Assembly (NCBI GenBank): GCA_964391805.1
Contig: CAYMNK010000009.1
Location: forward strand, 1-64,000
Length of the DNA: 64,000 nt
From: RUG14300 sp964391805
GTDB taxonomy: Bacteria > Bacillota > Clostridia > Christensenellales > CAG-1252
Direction of reading: 5' to 3'
Both the position numbers and the translations under genes were made by a program. The notes under the pieces were generated by a model that worked only from the letters and a program-made list of their open reading frames with translations, did not search any database and had not been told where the DNA came from. Below are positions 1-8,375 of the stretch, one piece after another (positions within the stretch are counted from its first letter, which is position 1; every line of letters starts with the position of its first letter).

Positions 1-375
1 GCAGGGTACGAGGTGACATCGCATGTTGGTGTCAAAGTATCATTTTTCCACCAATGTGTGATTTTACTCGTTTATTTGTGTTTATTTTATTATACAACAT
101 CGACAAATTACTTGGTATGATTTACTAATTTATGATTTACTAAATCGTAAACCACGAAAATATATATTACAAGATTCGCGAGGCGTTTAGTAATCGACAT
201 ATCCATATCAATGCAAGCATAAGCGCCCAATCAATGTCATACTGAGCGGACACAGTCCTGTAGTCGAACCCGACAGGGCGACGCATCGCGTCGGTATCTG
301 ATTCCACATACAAAAAAACCACCTTGGAATGTATCGAAAACATTCAAAGTGGTAATATATCGATTACTTATTTTA
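1..375. other. Left-edge non-coding stretch with one dispersed element and a terminator
   Basis: I see no supportable gene here. Bases 1-230 are AT-rich; short open frames reach the left edge but none has a recognisable product, so a gene ending just outside cannot be excluded. Bases 235-305 are a clean copy of the three-hairpin dispersed element (arms GGAC/GTCC, CCC/GGG, CGACGC/GCGTCG). Bases 311-353 are the terminator of the aromatic operon. Confidence 0.6.
311..353 (-). terminator. Rho-independent terminator of the aro operon
   Basis: On the minus strand a long stem (ACCACTTTGAATGT against ACATTCCAAGGTGGT, a few mismatches) is followed by seven T residues. It lies just downstream of the aroQ stop, closing the six-gene operon. 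Confidence 0.85.
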
Positions 376-810
376 TCAATTATATTTCTTTTCTAAATAC
401 TCAAGGGCTTCTTTATAACCGTCAAAACCCTTGCCTTTGATAACCTTTTCGGCGTACATTGAAATGTAACTCAACTTTCGAAAATCTTCTCTTTCGGCGA
501 TATCGGTTAGGTGAACTTCTACCGTCGGTAGACTGACGGCCTTTAACGCATCGAGAATGGCAATACTCGTATGAGTATATCCGCCTGCATTGATGACTAT
601 AGCGTTTGTTTCGTCAAAATAGCACGATTGGATTTTATCGATTATATCGCCTTCGTGATTACTTTGGTACAGTTCGACTTCTACATTCAGTTCACTTGCC
701 CACTGTTTAATAAACGCTTTTAGCGCCACAAAATCTTTATCGCCATACAGATGTTTTTCTCTTATACCTACCATATTAAGGTTAGGTCCGTTAATTACCG
801 TAATTTTCAT
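376..810 (-). CDS. aroQ: Type II 3-dehydroquinate dehydratase
   Basis: Cytoplasmic enzyme that dehydrates 3-dehydroquinate to 3-dehydroshikimate, step three of the shikimate pathway. The 144-residue length is typical of the type II (dodecameric) family. Visible motifs are NGPNLNMVGIRE and the following YG near the N terminus (catalytic Tyr loop), QSNHEGDIIDKI, INAGGYTHTS and VEVHLTDI with REDFR, all family signatures. It is the last gene of the operon and its start overlaps the end of aroE-aroK by 20 bp, so it is probably translationally coupled. Nothing is odd about it. Confidence 0.96.
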   Translation of the reverse strand: MKITVINGPNLNMVGIREKHLYGDKDFVALKAFIKQWASELNVEVELYQSNHEGDIIDKIQSCYFDETNAIVINAGGYTHTSIAILDALKAVSLPTVEVHLTDIAEREDFRKLSYISMYAEKVIKGKGFDGYKEALEYLEKKYN

Positions 811-2017
811 AAATCACTCCTACAAGTTCCTTTATAGTATCGTCTATTGACGAATTGTTATTTATCGTAATATCAGCTAATGACTGATAGACGGGGGTGC
901 GTTCCGTTAATAATCTTTGATACGCCTCGTTTCCTCCTTTCATGAGGATAGGTCGACCTTTGAATGAAACTTCCGATCTCGTGAGGTATATGACTATCGA
1001 GTTTTGTTTAATCATTCTATAAGCATCGTTGCCCATTATCGTACCGCCACCCAAAGCGATCACGGCTCCGCTAAGTTTCGAAACGTCCTCGAGCATGGCG
1101 TTTTCTATCTTGCGGAAGTACTTTTCGCCACTTTGCCTGAAAATATCGGGGATATCTCGTCTTTCCTTGCGAATAATTTCCTTATCGAGATCAATGAATT
1201 TTCTATTGAATTTGATTGATAGGCATCGTCCAATGGTCGATTTACCCGAAGACGGCATACCTATAAGCATTATATTCCTTTCGTTCAGCGACAATTCTTT
1301 ATAGATTGCTTCATATTTGTCACGGTGATTCTCTCCGGTAAACAATTCCGATGCCTTGATGGCTTGGTGAATAAGCATTCCGAGTCCGTTAGCATTTGGA
1401 ATACCGAGTTCGTCGGCTTGAAGCAATAGAGCGGTTTTATAAGGGTTGTAGATGACATCGCCTACGAATTGGCATTTAGTGAACGGCGTAAGGTCTATAG
1501 GTGCGGTTAGGTTGTTGGGATACATACCCACGGGGGTAGTGTTAATGATGATTTCGGCATCATAATGGAGGTGAAGATTGTTGTAGTTATTTTCTTCCTT
1601 TCTGCCAATTACGGTGACTAATGCACCCTCGTCGCGCATATAAGCTTGAACTACAGCACTTGCACCGCCTGTACCCAAAACTATAACCTTTTTACCCTTA
1701 ACCTCAACTGAATTGTCCTCTATAAGGTGTTTAAAACCATAATAATCGGTATTGTAGCCGTATAAAACGCCGTTTTTTCTAACAACGGTATTGACAGCAC
1801 CGATTTTACGTGCATTTTCGGATAGCTCGAGATATTGCATAACCGTTTTCTTATAAGGAACGGTTATGTTGAAGCAGTTGTACGGACCGTTTTTTAAGAG
1901 GGACTCGATTTTGCTTTCGGCAATTTCGACATTCTCGTAACTGTAGCCGAAGTGACTATGTATCAAGGGCGAATAGCTATGCCCGAGATTCTTACCGATT
2001 AAGCATGCTTTTATCAT
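791..2017 (-). CDS. aroE-aroK: Fused shikimate dehydrogenase - shikimate kinase
   Basis: One 408-residue chain carries two successive pathway enzymes. Residues 1 to about 245 are AroE (NADPH-dependent reduction of 3-dehydroshikimate): the ITVPYKK catalytic-lysine motif, a Rossmann nucleotide loop GTGGASAVV, and GLGMLIHQA near the end. Residues about 248-408 are AroK (ATP-dependent 3-phosphorylation of shikimate): Walker A GMPSSGKST, DLDKEI, FRQSGEKYFRKIE and GGG. The AroK part is full length (about 160 residues), so both halves look active. The fusion places non-consecutive genes of other organisms in one protein. It overlaps pheA by 4 bp (ATGA type) and aroQ by 20 bp. Aro fusions are common in nature, but this bifunctional form should be checked against related genomes. 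Confidence 0.94.
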   Translation of the reverse strand: MIKACLIGKNLGHSYSPLIHSHFGYSYENVEIAESKIESLLKNGPYNCFNITVPYKKTVMQYLELSENARKIGAVNTVVRKNGVLYGYNTDYYGFKHLIEDNSVEVKGKKVIVLGTGGASAVVQAYMRDEGALVTVIGRKEENNYNNLHLHYDAEIIINTTPVGMYPNNLTAPIDLTPFTKCQFVGDVIYNPYKTALLLQADELGIPNANGLGMLIHQAIKASELFTGENHRDKYEAIYKELSLNERNIMLIGMPSSGKSTIGRCLSIKFNRKFIDLDKEIIRKERRDIPDIFRQSGEKYFRKIENAMLEDVSKLSGAVIALGGGTIMGNDAYRMIKQNSIVIYLTRSEVSFKGRPILMKGGNEAYQRLLTERTPVYQSLADITINNNSSIDDTIKELVGVIYENYGN

Positions 2018-3153
2018 ATTTCCGAATAAGAACCCAAAAATGTCAGGTTGTAATTTTTATCCAACTCGCACAAAAGGTTGATGACGTTGGATTTGTGAAT
2101 ATCGGCTTCGAGGTCGAAATAGAAAACGAATTCGAATACCGAATTTGTGACGGGACGTGACTCCAATTTAGTAAGACTTATGCCCTCTGCATAGAATCTA
2201 CCGAGCACCTTAGAAAGACTGCCTGCCTCGTTGGGAAGGTTTGCCATCAAACTGATTTTTGTGCTGTTAGCGTATAGCGTTGGGCGATTGGTGATGCAAA
2301 TGAAGCGGGTATAGTTGTTAGAATTATCGGCAATATCGCCGTCGACGATATGCAATCCGTACAACTCGCTACATTCTTTCGATGAAATGCTTGCCACATC
2401 CGTTCTACCGCTTTCCGCAACTTTTTTAGCGGCGATAGCTGTGTTTTCACAAGGAATGATATTTGCGTTAGGGAATCGCTTAAGGTATTCCGAACATTGA
2501 TTGATGGCTTGTTCGTGCGAATAAATCTCCTTTATTTTGTCGGTAGTAGCGCCGTAGTTACCCAATAGACAGTGCCTAACGCTTATTTTGGTACTCGCCA
2601 CGATATACGCTTTGTATTTTTTGAGTAGGTCGTATACGGCGTTAACCGAACCTGCAGTACTGTTTTCGAGAGGCAAGATTCCGAATTGACATTGACCGCA
2701 TTCCACCGCTTTGAATACACTTTCAAAGGTTTTTACATAGGTGATATCGGAAATTTCGAACATTTTTGATGTGGCGATCGAACTGTAACTACCCAAGACG
2801 CCTTGACATGCAACGGTAGCCGATGACGGTAAATATTCACGATCTCTTGAGGTTAATTCGGTAAGCATATCGAATAGTTCACCCGATTGCTCGGATAACG
2901 CGGATTGATATGATTTACTTGTTTCAAAAACCGTTTCAAACACCCTTTTTGTGTATATTTTCAAATCATTGTCTACCAAAGCGGTAACCCTATTGACGAT
3001 TTTCTTTTCTCTATCCGGAACTGACGTCGGTACGTTCAGTTCTTTTTTTGCATCGGCGATTTTACCGACCAACTCCATGCGGTTGGCATAAAGCAGAGCG
3101 ATTTGATCGTCGATGACGTCTAATTTATTTCTGTATTCTTCAAGCTTATTCAT
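2014..3153 (-). CDS. pheA: Bifunctional chorismate mutase - prephenate dehydratase (P-protein)
   Basis: Commits chorismate to phenylalanine: chorismate to prephenate to phenylpyruvate. Residues 1-85 are an AroQ-type chorismate mutase helix bundle (LDVIDDQIALLYANRMELVGKIA then VPDREK). Residues about 105-285 are the prephenate dehydratase domain, with the GVLGSYSS and PLENSTAGSV motifs and the catalytic NYTRF. Residues about 295-379 are an ACT domain with GSLSKVL and the ESRP motif that binds phenylalanine, so feedback inhibition is expected. No tyrA lies in the cluster, which means the tyrosine branch is encoded elsewhere or absent. It overlaps aroC by 8 bp. Confidence 0.95.
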   Translation of the reverse strand: MNKLEEYRNKLDVIDDQIALLYANRMELVGKIADAKKELNVPTSVPDREKKIVNRVTALVDNDLKIYTKRVFETVFETSKSYQSALSEQSGELFDMLTELTSRDREYLPSSATVACQGVLGSYSSIATSKMFEISDITYVKTFESVFKAVECGQCQFGILPLENSTAGSVNAVYDLLKKYKAYIVASTKISVRHCLLGNYGATTDKIKEIYSHEQAINQCSEYLKRFPNANIIPCENTAIAAKKVAESGRTDVASISSKECSELYGLHIVDGDIADNSNNYTRFICITNRPTLYANSTKISLMANLPNEAGSLSKVLGRFYAEGISLTKLESRPVTNSVFEFVFYFDLEADIHKSNVINLLCELDKNYNLTFLGSYSEI

Positions 3154-4231
3154 CTTGACTCCTTAGTAAATTGTCTAATAATGCAAAGGCAACAGCCGAT
3201 TCTATCGGTGCGGTAGCGCGCGGAGCGATACAAACGTCGTGTCTGCCCTTGATCGATATTGTTGTATTCGTTTTTGAAATTATATCTATAGTTTTTTGTT
3301 CCTTACCAATGCTTGGTGTAGGCTTTATGGCGGTGCGAATGGTAATCGGAGCCCCGTTCGTCATACCGCCGACTATTCCGCCGTTATTGTTGCTGTAAAG
3401 TTTGACTTTATCTCGGTCGTAATAATAGCAGTCGTTAGCTTGTGAGCCTTTAAGGGACGCAATTTCGAATCCTAATCCGAATTCTACCCCCTTGACTGCG
3501 GGAATTGCAAATATTGCAGATGCAATACTGCTCTCTAATCCGTCGAACAAACTGTCACCAACTCCCACCGGTAATCCGTAAATAACGGTTTCGACAATAC
3601 CGCCCACGCTATCGAGGTCGCTTTTTGTTTCCGACAGTAAGTTATCGATTTTGTCGCGAACCTTCTCTAAAAAGTAAAACGGATTATTTTTTGCTTCGAT
3701 TAATTCTTCTATCGTGGGAATTCTATCCTTATAGCTGAAACCTTTGATACCACCTATTTCACTTAAGTAAGAAGCAATTATTATTCCTTTTTGTGACAGC
3801 AGTTGTTCGCAAATACCGCCTGCAATGCATATAGGCAGGGTAAGTCTTCCCGAGTACTTACCGCCACCCGAAAGACTGACTTTTTCGCCGTATTTCACCA
3901 TCGCGGGGTAGTCTGCGTGAGAAGGACGCGGTTTATATTGCAACTCCGAATAATCGTTTTTGCGAAAGGAAGTATTCTTGACCGATATTTCCACAATTTT
4001 CTCGGTAACCACGCCCGTTGAATCGATACCTTGCTCGATATTCATCAAATCCGGCTCGGTGCGTGACGTCGAATATAGCGAGTTGGTCGCTTTACGTCTA
4101 TCGACGTGTTTTTGAAGTTCTTCGAGGTTGATTACTGTCCCCAAGGGGAGCCCAAGAATAGTAACGCCGACTTTATCGCCATGCGATTCTCCATATACGT
4201 CCATAATCAAATTGTTTCCGAATTTAGGCAT
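3146..4231 (-). CDS. aroC: Chorismate synthase
   Basis: FMN-dependent trans-1,4 elimination of phosphate from EPSP to give chorismate, the final common step. The 361-residue length is normal. Signatures visible are GESHG near residue 14, HVDRRKATNS with STSRTEPD, RPSHADYPAMVKYG, the SGGGKYSGR segment, NNNGGIVGGMTNGAPI and GRHDVCIAPRA near the C terminus. It sits between aroA and pheA with 8-bp overlaps on both sides, which indicates one polycistronic message. The gene shows no unusual feature. Confidence 0.96.
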   Translation of the reverse strand: MPKFGNNLIMDVYGESHGDKVGVTILGLPLGTVINLEELQKHVDRRKATNSLYSTSRTEPDLMNIEQGIDSTGVVTEKIVEISVKNTSFRKNDYSELQYKPRPSHADYPAMVKYGEKVSLSGGGKYSGRLTLPICIAGGICEQLLSQKGIIIASYLSEIGGIKGFSYKDRIPTIEELIEAKNNPFYFLEKVRDKIDNLLSETKSDLDSVGGIVETVIYGLPVGVGDSLFDGLESSIASAIFAIPAVKGVEFGLGFEIASLKGSQANDCYYYDRDKVKLYSNNNGGIVGGMTNGAPITIRTAIKPTPSIGKEQKTIDIISKTNTTISIKGRHDVCIAPRATAPIESAVAFALLDNLLRSQDE

Positions 4232-5471
4232 CGATTTTACCTCCTAAGTCGCAAAAATCATTATAGAAATCCCGATAACTTTTGTTTACGGCATCTTCGT
4301 CGGTAATCAATGCACCTTTTTCGGAACAGGAAGCCAAAATTGTAGCGCTCATCACTATTCTATGGTCGTTGGCGCCATCTACCACATTATCGCCTATAGG
4401 TTTACCGCCCTCGATTATTAAATCGGAATCGCGATATTCGGCATTGATTCCGAAAGCGTGAAGCATATTGAGGGTACTTTCGATTCTATCGCTTTCCTTG
4501 AGTCTGAGTCTATCTACCGAATGGAGCACCGATACTCCCCTGCATTTTGATGCGAGAACAGAAACAATAGGCACAAGGTCGGGATAGTCTTCCATGTCAT
4601 ACTCGAATGCGGTTAGATTGGAACTTATTACTTCTACCGAATTATCGCCAACTAAAACGAGGGTGTTTGCCTTTTTGAGGATGTTAATTATTTCTCTATC
4701 GCCTTGGAATGAATCAACGCATAAATTCGAAATGCGAACCCTTCCGTTAATTGCGCCCGCAACGAGCCAAAACGACGCATTGGACCAGTCGCCTTCAATG
4801 AAAAATTTTCGGGGTGAATGATAACCGCCTCCCGGTAAATGATATCCGTCGGGCATTTGTTTGACATCGACTCCGAATTGACGCATGCAATCCAATGTTA
4901 TATCTACGTATTTTTTACTTTTCAACTCACCGTCAAGGGTTAAAAAGGACGGGTAGGGTAGATTTTGCATTGCCATCAAAAGTCCCGAAACATATTGAGA
5001 ACTTATATCGGCTCTGACGGTAATTTCGTTAGCCCTTGCAGAGCCCGATACATTGATAGGTAATCCGTTTCCTTCAATAACGGCGCCAGCATTTTGAAGT
5101 GCATCGATAAGAGCCTCGTTCGGTCTAAGGGGAAGTCTTCCCTCTCCCGTTAGCGTGCATTTTACACCGAGTACAGCGACTAAAGGCAATAAAAACCTCA
5201 ATGTACTACCGCTTTCCTTTACATTGATAACCTTGTTTTGACAGAACTCGGTTATTGGTGTTATGCGATAAATTGAGCCATCGTTTTCTATGGTCGCGCC
5301 GAGTTCTTTTAGCACATTAATCGTCACTAATGTGTCTATACCGGGAACATTCCCGACCAAAGTTGTCGGGCGATCGGCAAGTGCAGATAATATAAGCGCT
5401 CTATGTGCATATGATTTTGACGAAATCGCATCAACTTTTCCGTAAATTGTGGATGGGGAGACCTTAAACAT
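4224..5471 (-). CDS. aroA: 3-phosphoshikimate 1-carboxyvinyltransferase (EPSP synthase)
   Basis: Transfers the enolpyruvyl group of phosphoenolpyruvate to shikimate-3-phosphate. At 415 residues it is full length. The two inside-out alpha/beta domains carry SKSYAHRALILSALA (substrate-binding Lys-Ser), KESGSTLRFLLPL (the PEP-binding glycine loop in its clostridial form), GRLPLRPN, SSQYVSGLLMA, DWSNASFW, the RLRLKESDRI loop and DHRIVMS. The loop differs from the NAGTAMR form found in Escherichia and plants. It overlaps aroB and aroC by 8 bp each. Confidence 0.96.
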   Translation of the reverse strand: MFKVSPSTIYGKVDAISSKSYAHRALILSALADRPTTLVGNVPGIDTLVTINVLKELGATIENDGSIYRITPITEFCQNKVINVKESGSTLRFLLPLVAVLGVKCTLTGEGRLPLRPNEALIDALQNAGAVIEGNGLPINVSGSARANEITVRADISSQYVSGLLMAMQNLPYPSFLTLDGELKSKKYVDITLDCMRQFGVDVKQMPDGYHLPGGGYHSPRKFFIEGDWSNASFWLVAGAINGRVRISNLCVDSFQGDREIINILKKANTLVLVGDNSVEVISSNLTAFEYDMEDYPDLVPIVSVLASKCRGVSVLHSVDRLRLKESDRIESTLNMLHAFGINAEYRDSDLIIEGGKPIGDNVVDGANDHRIVMSATILASCSEKGALITDEDAVNKSYRDFYNDFCDLGGKIDA

Positions 5472-6504
5472 TTAGTAATGCCTCCAGGTAACATAATTTG
5501 ACTTTTTCCACCGTGCAATTACCTATTCCTCTGATTATAATGAGGTTAATGAAATCGGATTGAGCTTTTTTATCCTTACCGACCTCTTGAATAAGCGCTC
5601 TATTAGGAAAAGGCGCCTTGCTCGGTAGTCCGAATTTATCCAAAACATTGGATATATCGCGATAAACCTTTTCAGAACAATACTTAGACATGTAACTTGC
5701 TTTAGCCATTTGGCGTAACCCATATGCTACCGCCAAGCCGTGAGGAAATGTAAAATCGGACAATTTTTCCAATGAATGTCCTAATGTGTGACCGAGATTT
5801 AGCAAAGTGCGCAACCCAAGGTCGAATTCGTCTTTTTCCACCACCATTGCTTTATATTGAATGCTTAAAAGTATGCATTTTGCGAAGTCCACGATCGGTT
5901 TATTGAGTTCGTACCACAAATCTCCGCCCATTAGAACACCGTACTTGATAAGTTCGCCGAGTCCGTTTTCGAATTCGTTTTTAGGAAGCGTTCTAATTGT
6001 ATCGATATCGAAATATACGCCGATAGGCTGATAGAATGAACCTATCAAATTTTTACCTTCGGGAATATCGAGTGCGGTTTTACCGCCAACCGAACTGTCG
6101 ATGCCTGCAAGGAGAGATGTCGGTACTTGAATATACTTTACTCCTCTATGGTAGGTGCTTGCCACGAATCCGCACATGTCGCCTACAACACCGCCACCTA
6201 ACGCAACCAATAGGTCGTTGCGCTTGAATCCGTTTTTTGCTAAGAATGAAACGATATCGGCATATACCGATAGGCATTTACTTCTTTCTCCCGCCGGGAA
6301 AACAAAATTCAACACTTTCTTTTTCTTATCTTCGAATCCCTTTTGTAGTTTTTCGAGATAAAGCGGTGCTACGTTTGAATCGGAAATGATACAAACGGTA
6401 GAGACGTTCGCCAATTCCGGAACAAGTGCGGGAATCTTTTTCAAAAGACCGTTTTCGATGATTACGTTATATCCGTTATGTGTTTTTACTTCGACAAGGC
6501 TCAT
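5464..6504 (-). CDS. aroB: 3-dehydroquinate synthase
   Basis: NAD- and metal-dependent cyclisation of DAHP to 3-dehydroquinate, the second step of the shikimate pathway. Motifs in order are PAGERSK, LVALGGGVVGDMCGFVASTYHRG (nucleotide binding), VPTSLLAGIDSSVGGKT, GLGELIKYG and the metal-ligand histidines in NLGHTLGH and FPHGLAVAYG. It is the first gene of the operon, preceded by an AAGGA ribosome site and a promoter at 6537-6566. No DAHP synthase is encoded nearby, so the pathway entry enzyme must be elsewhere. Confidence 0.96.
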   Translation of the reverse strand: MSLVEVKTHNGYNVIIENGLLKKIPALVPELANVSTVCIISDSNVAPLYLEKLQKGFEDKKKKVLNFVFPAGERSKCLSVYADIVSFLAKNGFKRNDLLVALGGGVVGDMCGFVASTYHRGVKYIQVPTSLLAGIDSSVGGKTALDIPEGKNLIGSFYQPIGVYFDIDTIRTLPKNEFENGLGELIKYGVLMGGDLWYELNKPIVDFAKCILLSIQYKAMVVEKDEFDLGLRTLLNLGHTLGHSLEKLSDFTFPHGLAVAYGLRQMAKASYMSKYCSEKVYRDISNVLDKFGLPSKAPFPNRALIQEVGKDKKAQSDFINLIIIRGIGNCTVEKVKLCYLEALLNV

Positions 6505-6536
6505 ATTGTATCCTTAAAAATAGTATAGTACAATAT

Positions 6537-6566
6537 ATTATAATTAATTTTATACATATAAATCAA
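6537..6566 (-). promoter_or_regulatory. Sigma-A promoter of the aro operon
   Basis: On the minus strand TTGATT (6561-6566) and TATAAT (6537-6542) are separated by 18 bp, about 30 bp upstream of the aroB start. It lies back to back with the promoter of the oxidoreductase pair. Confidence 0.7.
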
Positions 6567-6619
6567 GTATTACGTGCAAAAAAACTGTTAATTACTCGCA
6601 CTAAGAGTTCAAGTGTTTA

Positions 6620-6648
6620 TTGACTTAACGGTGAAAAGGTATTATAAT
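6620..6648 (+). promoter_or_regulatory. Sigma-A promoter of the FAD oxidoreductase pair
   Basis: TTGACT (6620-6625) and TATAAT (6643-6648) with a 17-bp spacer. A GGAG ribosome site at 6658-6661 follows and supports the ATG at 6669 over the internal ATG at 6720. Confidence 0.8.
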
Positions 6649-6668
6649 TAATTCATTGGAGTAAAAAA

Positions 6669-8375
6669 ATGGGTAGATCGGTTAAGTCTGTAATCAAGAC
6701 GATCAAAAAGGGATACCCCATGCTGACGGTGGAGGAATACTGTAATTGTATTCGAATATCGGGTGAGTTAGACAGCTGGGACGAAATAGTCAAGGTAGGT
6801 AAAATGGCAGTTACCGACCATTCTCTTGGCGTTCTCAACGATGTTAAACTCAAGGGATTCGAGGAGAAGCCCCATACTCCAAGGCTGAAGGACTTCCATT
6901 TAGACGGAAGACATTACGACGTAATGATTATCGGGGCCGGAGCATTTGGATGTGCCGTTGCGAGAGAATTATCGAGATATGATATTTCGGTGCTAATGGT
7001 CGATAAGGAAAACGATGTAGGGATGGGACAATCTTCGAGGAATGACGGAGATATCAGAGTTAATTTCTATCTCGATCCTAAACAACTCAAGTATAAGTAT
7101 AGCGTCAAGGGTCGTGATATGTTTGATCGTATCGCAGAGGAATTGTCGATTGATTATAAACATACCAGTCGACTTGTTTTGTTTGAAAATAATAAACAAC
7201 GATCATCGCTTCCGAAACTCAAAAAGTACGCCAAAAAATCCAATAACGAAGTCGAATACCTATCCAGAAAGCGTGTGCTTCGCAATTACCCCTTTGCACC
7301 CAAATGGAACAAGGGCGGTTTTTTGCTGAAAACAGGCGGAGAAATATGTCCTTATCAATATGTTATCGCATTAGCTGAAAATGCGGTGGAAAACGGAGTA
7401 GAATTATCCCTTAATACCATAGTCGAGGGAATGTATATAAAGGATGGGTACATCGATAGCGTTCAAACCAATCGCGGTAAAGTGTATCCCAAGTTAGTTA
7501 TCAATGCTGCGGGTGTATTTAGCGATAAAATTGCCGAAATGGCAGGTGATCGCACCTTCACCATCCATCCAAAAAAGGGCACTATAGCGGTTTTTGATAG
7601 GAAAAAGCATAAACCTGTCACCACATCGATGCATAGGGCGTCTTTCTTAGAAAAAAAGGCTGAGCGTTCTGCACATTCCAACGGAAGCGGAGTGTTCCAC
7701 ACTATATATGGAAATACATTGATCGGTCAGTCGCTTGAGGAAACTCCGTATCGAGAAGATTATACCACCGACAAAAAAACGGTTGACGAATTGTTGTTAA
7801 CTCAAAAGCAACTTGTAAGCGCACTTAATAATGATGAGATTATCACCTATTTTTCAGGAATTAGATCGGCAAGTTATGAGGAAGACTTCGTTGTTAGACG
7901 TGGTATTTTTACCAAGAATATTATCGAAATAGGAGCTACACAATCACCCGGGCTCACAGCTTCCCCGGCGATTGCCGAAGAGGTGTGTGAGTGGTCGATA
8001 GAGATGCTTGACGGCGCCAAAGAAAACTTCTCCTTCCGCCCCTATCGTAAGGGGATAACCAAGGTTAGAGAGATGGAAGATGACGTACGTAATAAGTTTA
8101 TTCGCAATAATCCCGATTACGGTGTAATAATTTGCGGATGTGAGGAGATAAGTAAAGGTGAGATTGTCGAAGCTGTTAACGGAATCATTCCGGCATTGAC
8201 TATAGACGCAGTCAAAAGACGTGTTCGTGCAGGTGCCGGTAGATGTCAAGGCGGTGCATGTTCTCCTCTTGTCGCGGAAATAATCTCAAAAACAGCGGGC
8301 ATTCCTTTGGAACATGTCAATAAATCGGAAGAGAATAGCCCCATATTGTTTGGTAATACGAGGGGGAAACGCTAA
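6669..8375 (+). CDS. FAD-dependent oxidoreductase, GlpA/LhgO-like, with C-terminal BFD-type [2Fe-2S] domain
   Basis: A 568-residue flavoprotein. Residues about 1-80 are an extension ahead of the dinucleotide fold. From about residue 83 there is DVMIIGAGAFGCAVARELS and VDKEND (FAD-binding Rossmann fold), and a DAO-type oxidase domain continues to about 450 (VINAAGVFSD, FSGIRSAS). Residues about 470-545 hold paired cysteines (CGC about 490, then CQGGAC) of a BFD-like [2Fe-2S] domain. Family knowledge points to an anaerobic glycerol-3-phosphate dehydrogenase-like or 2-hydroxyacid dehydrogenase complex, partnered by the next gene; the true substrate is not shown. Its stop abuts the next start (TAATGG), so the two are coupled. 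No glycerol kinase or facilitator lies nearby. Confidence 0.82.
   Translation: MGRSVKSVIKTIKKGYPMLTVEEYCNCIRISGELDSWDEIVKVGKMAVTDHSLGVLNDVKLKGFEEKPHTPRLKDFHLDGRHYDVMIIGAGAFGCAVARELSRYDISVLMVDKENDVGMGQSSRNDGDIRVNFYLDPKQLKYKYSVKGRDMFDRIAEELSIDYKHTSRLVLFENNKQRSSLPKLKKYAKKSNNEVEYLSRKRVLRNYPFAPKWNKGGFLLKTGGEICPYQYVIALAENAVENGVELSLNTIVEGMYIKDGYIDSVQTNRGKVYPKLVINAAGVFSDKIAEMAGDRTFTIHPKKGTIAVFDRKKHKPVTTSMHRASFLEKKAERSAHSNGSGVFHTIYGNTLIGQSLEETPYREDYTTDKKTVDELLLTQKQLVSALNNDEIITYFSGIRSASYEEDFVVRRGIFTKNIIEIGATQSPGLTASPAIAEEVCEWSIEMLDGAKENFSFRPYRKGITKVREMEDDVRNKFIRNNPDYGVIICGCEEISKGEIVEAVNGIIPALTIDAVKRRVRAGAGRCQGGACSPLVAEIISKTAGIPLEHVNKSEENSPILFGNTRGKR

Noticed and set aside
1..120. T-box-like or gene-end signal at the left edge
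   Set aside because: GGTGACATC/GGTGTCA words recall leader motifs, but no specifier or antiterminator can be drawn, and open frames of about 38 codons are not convincing.
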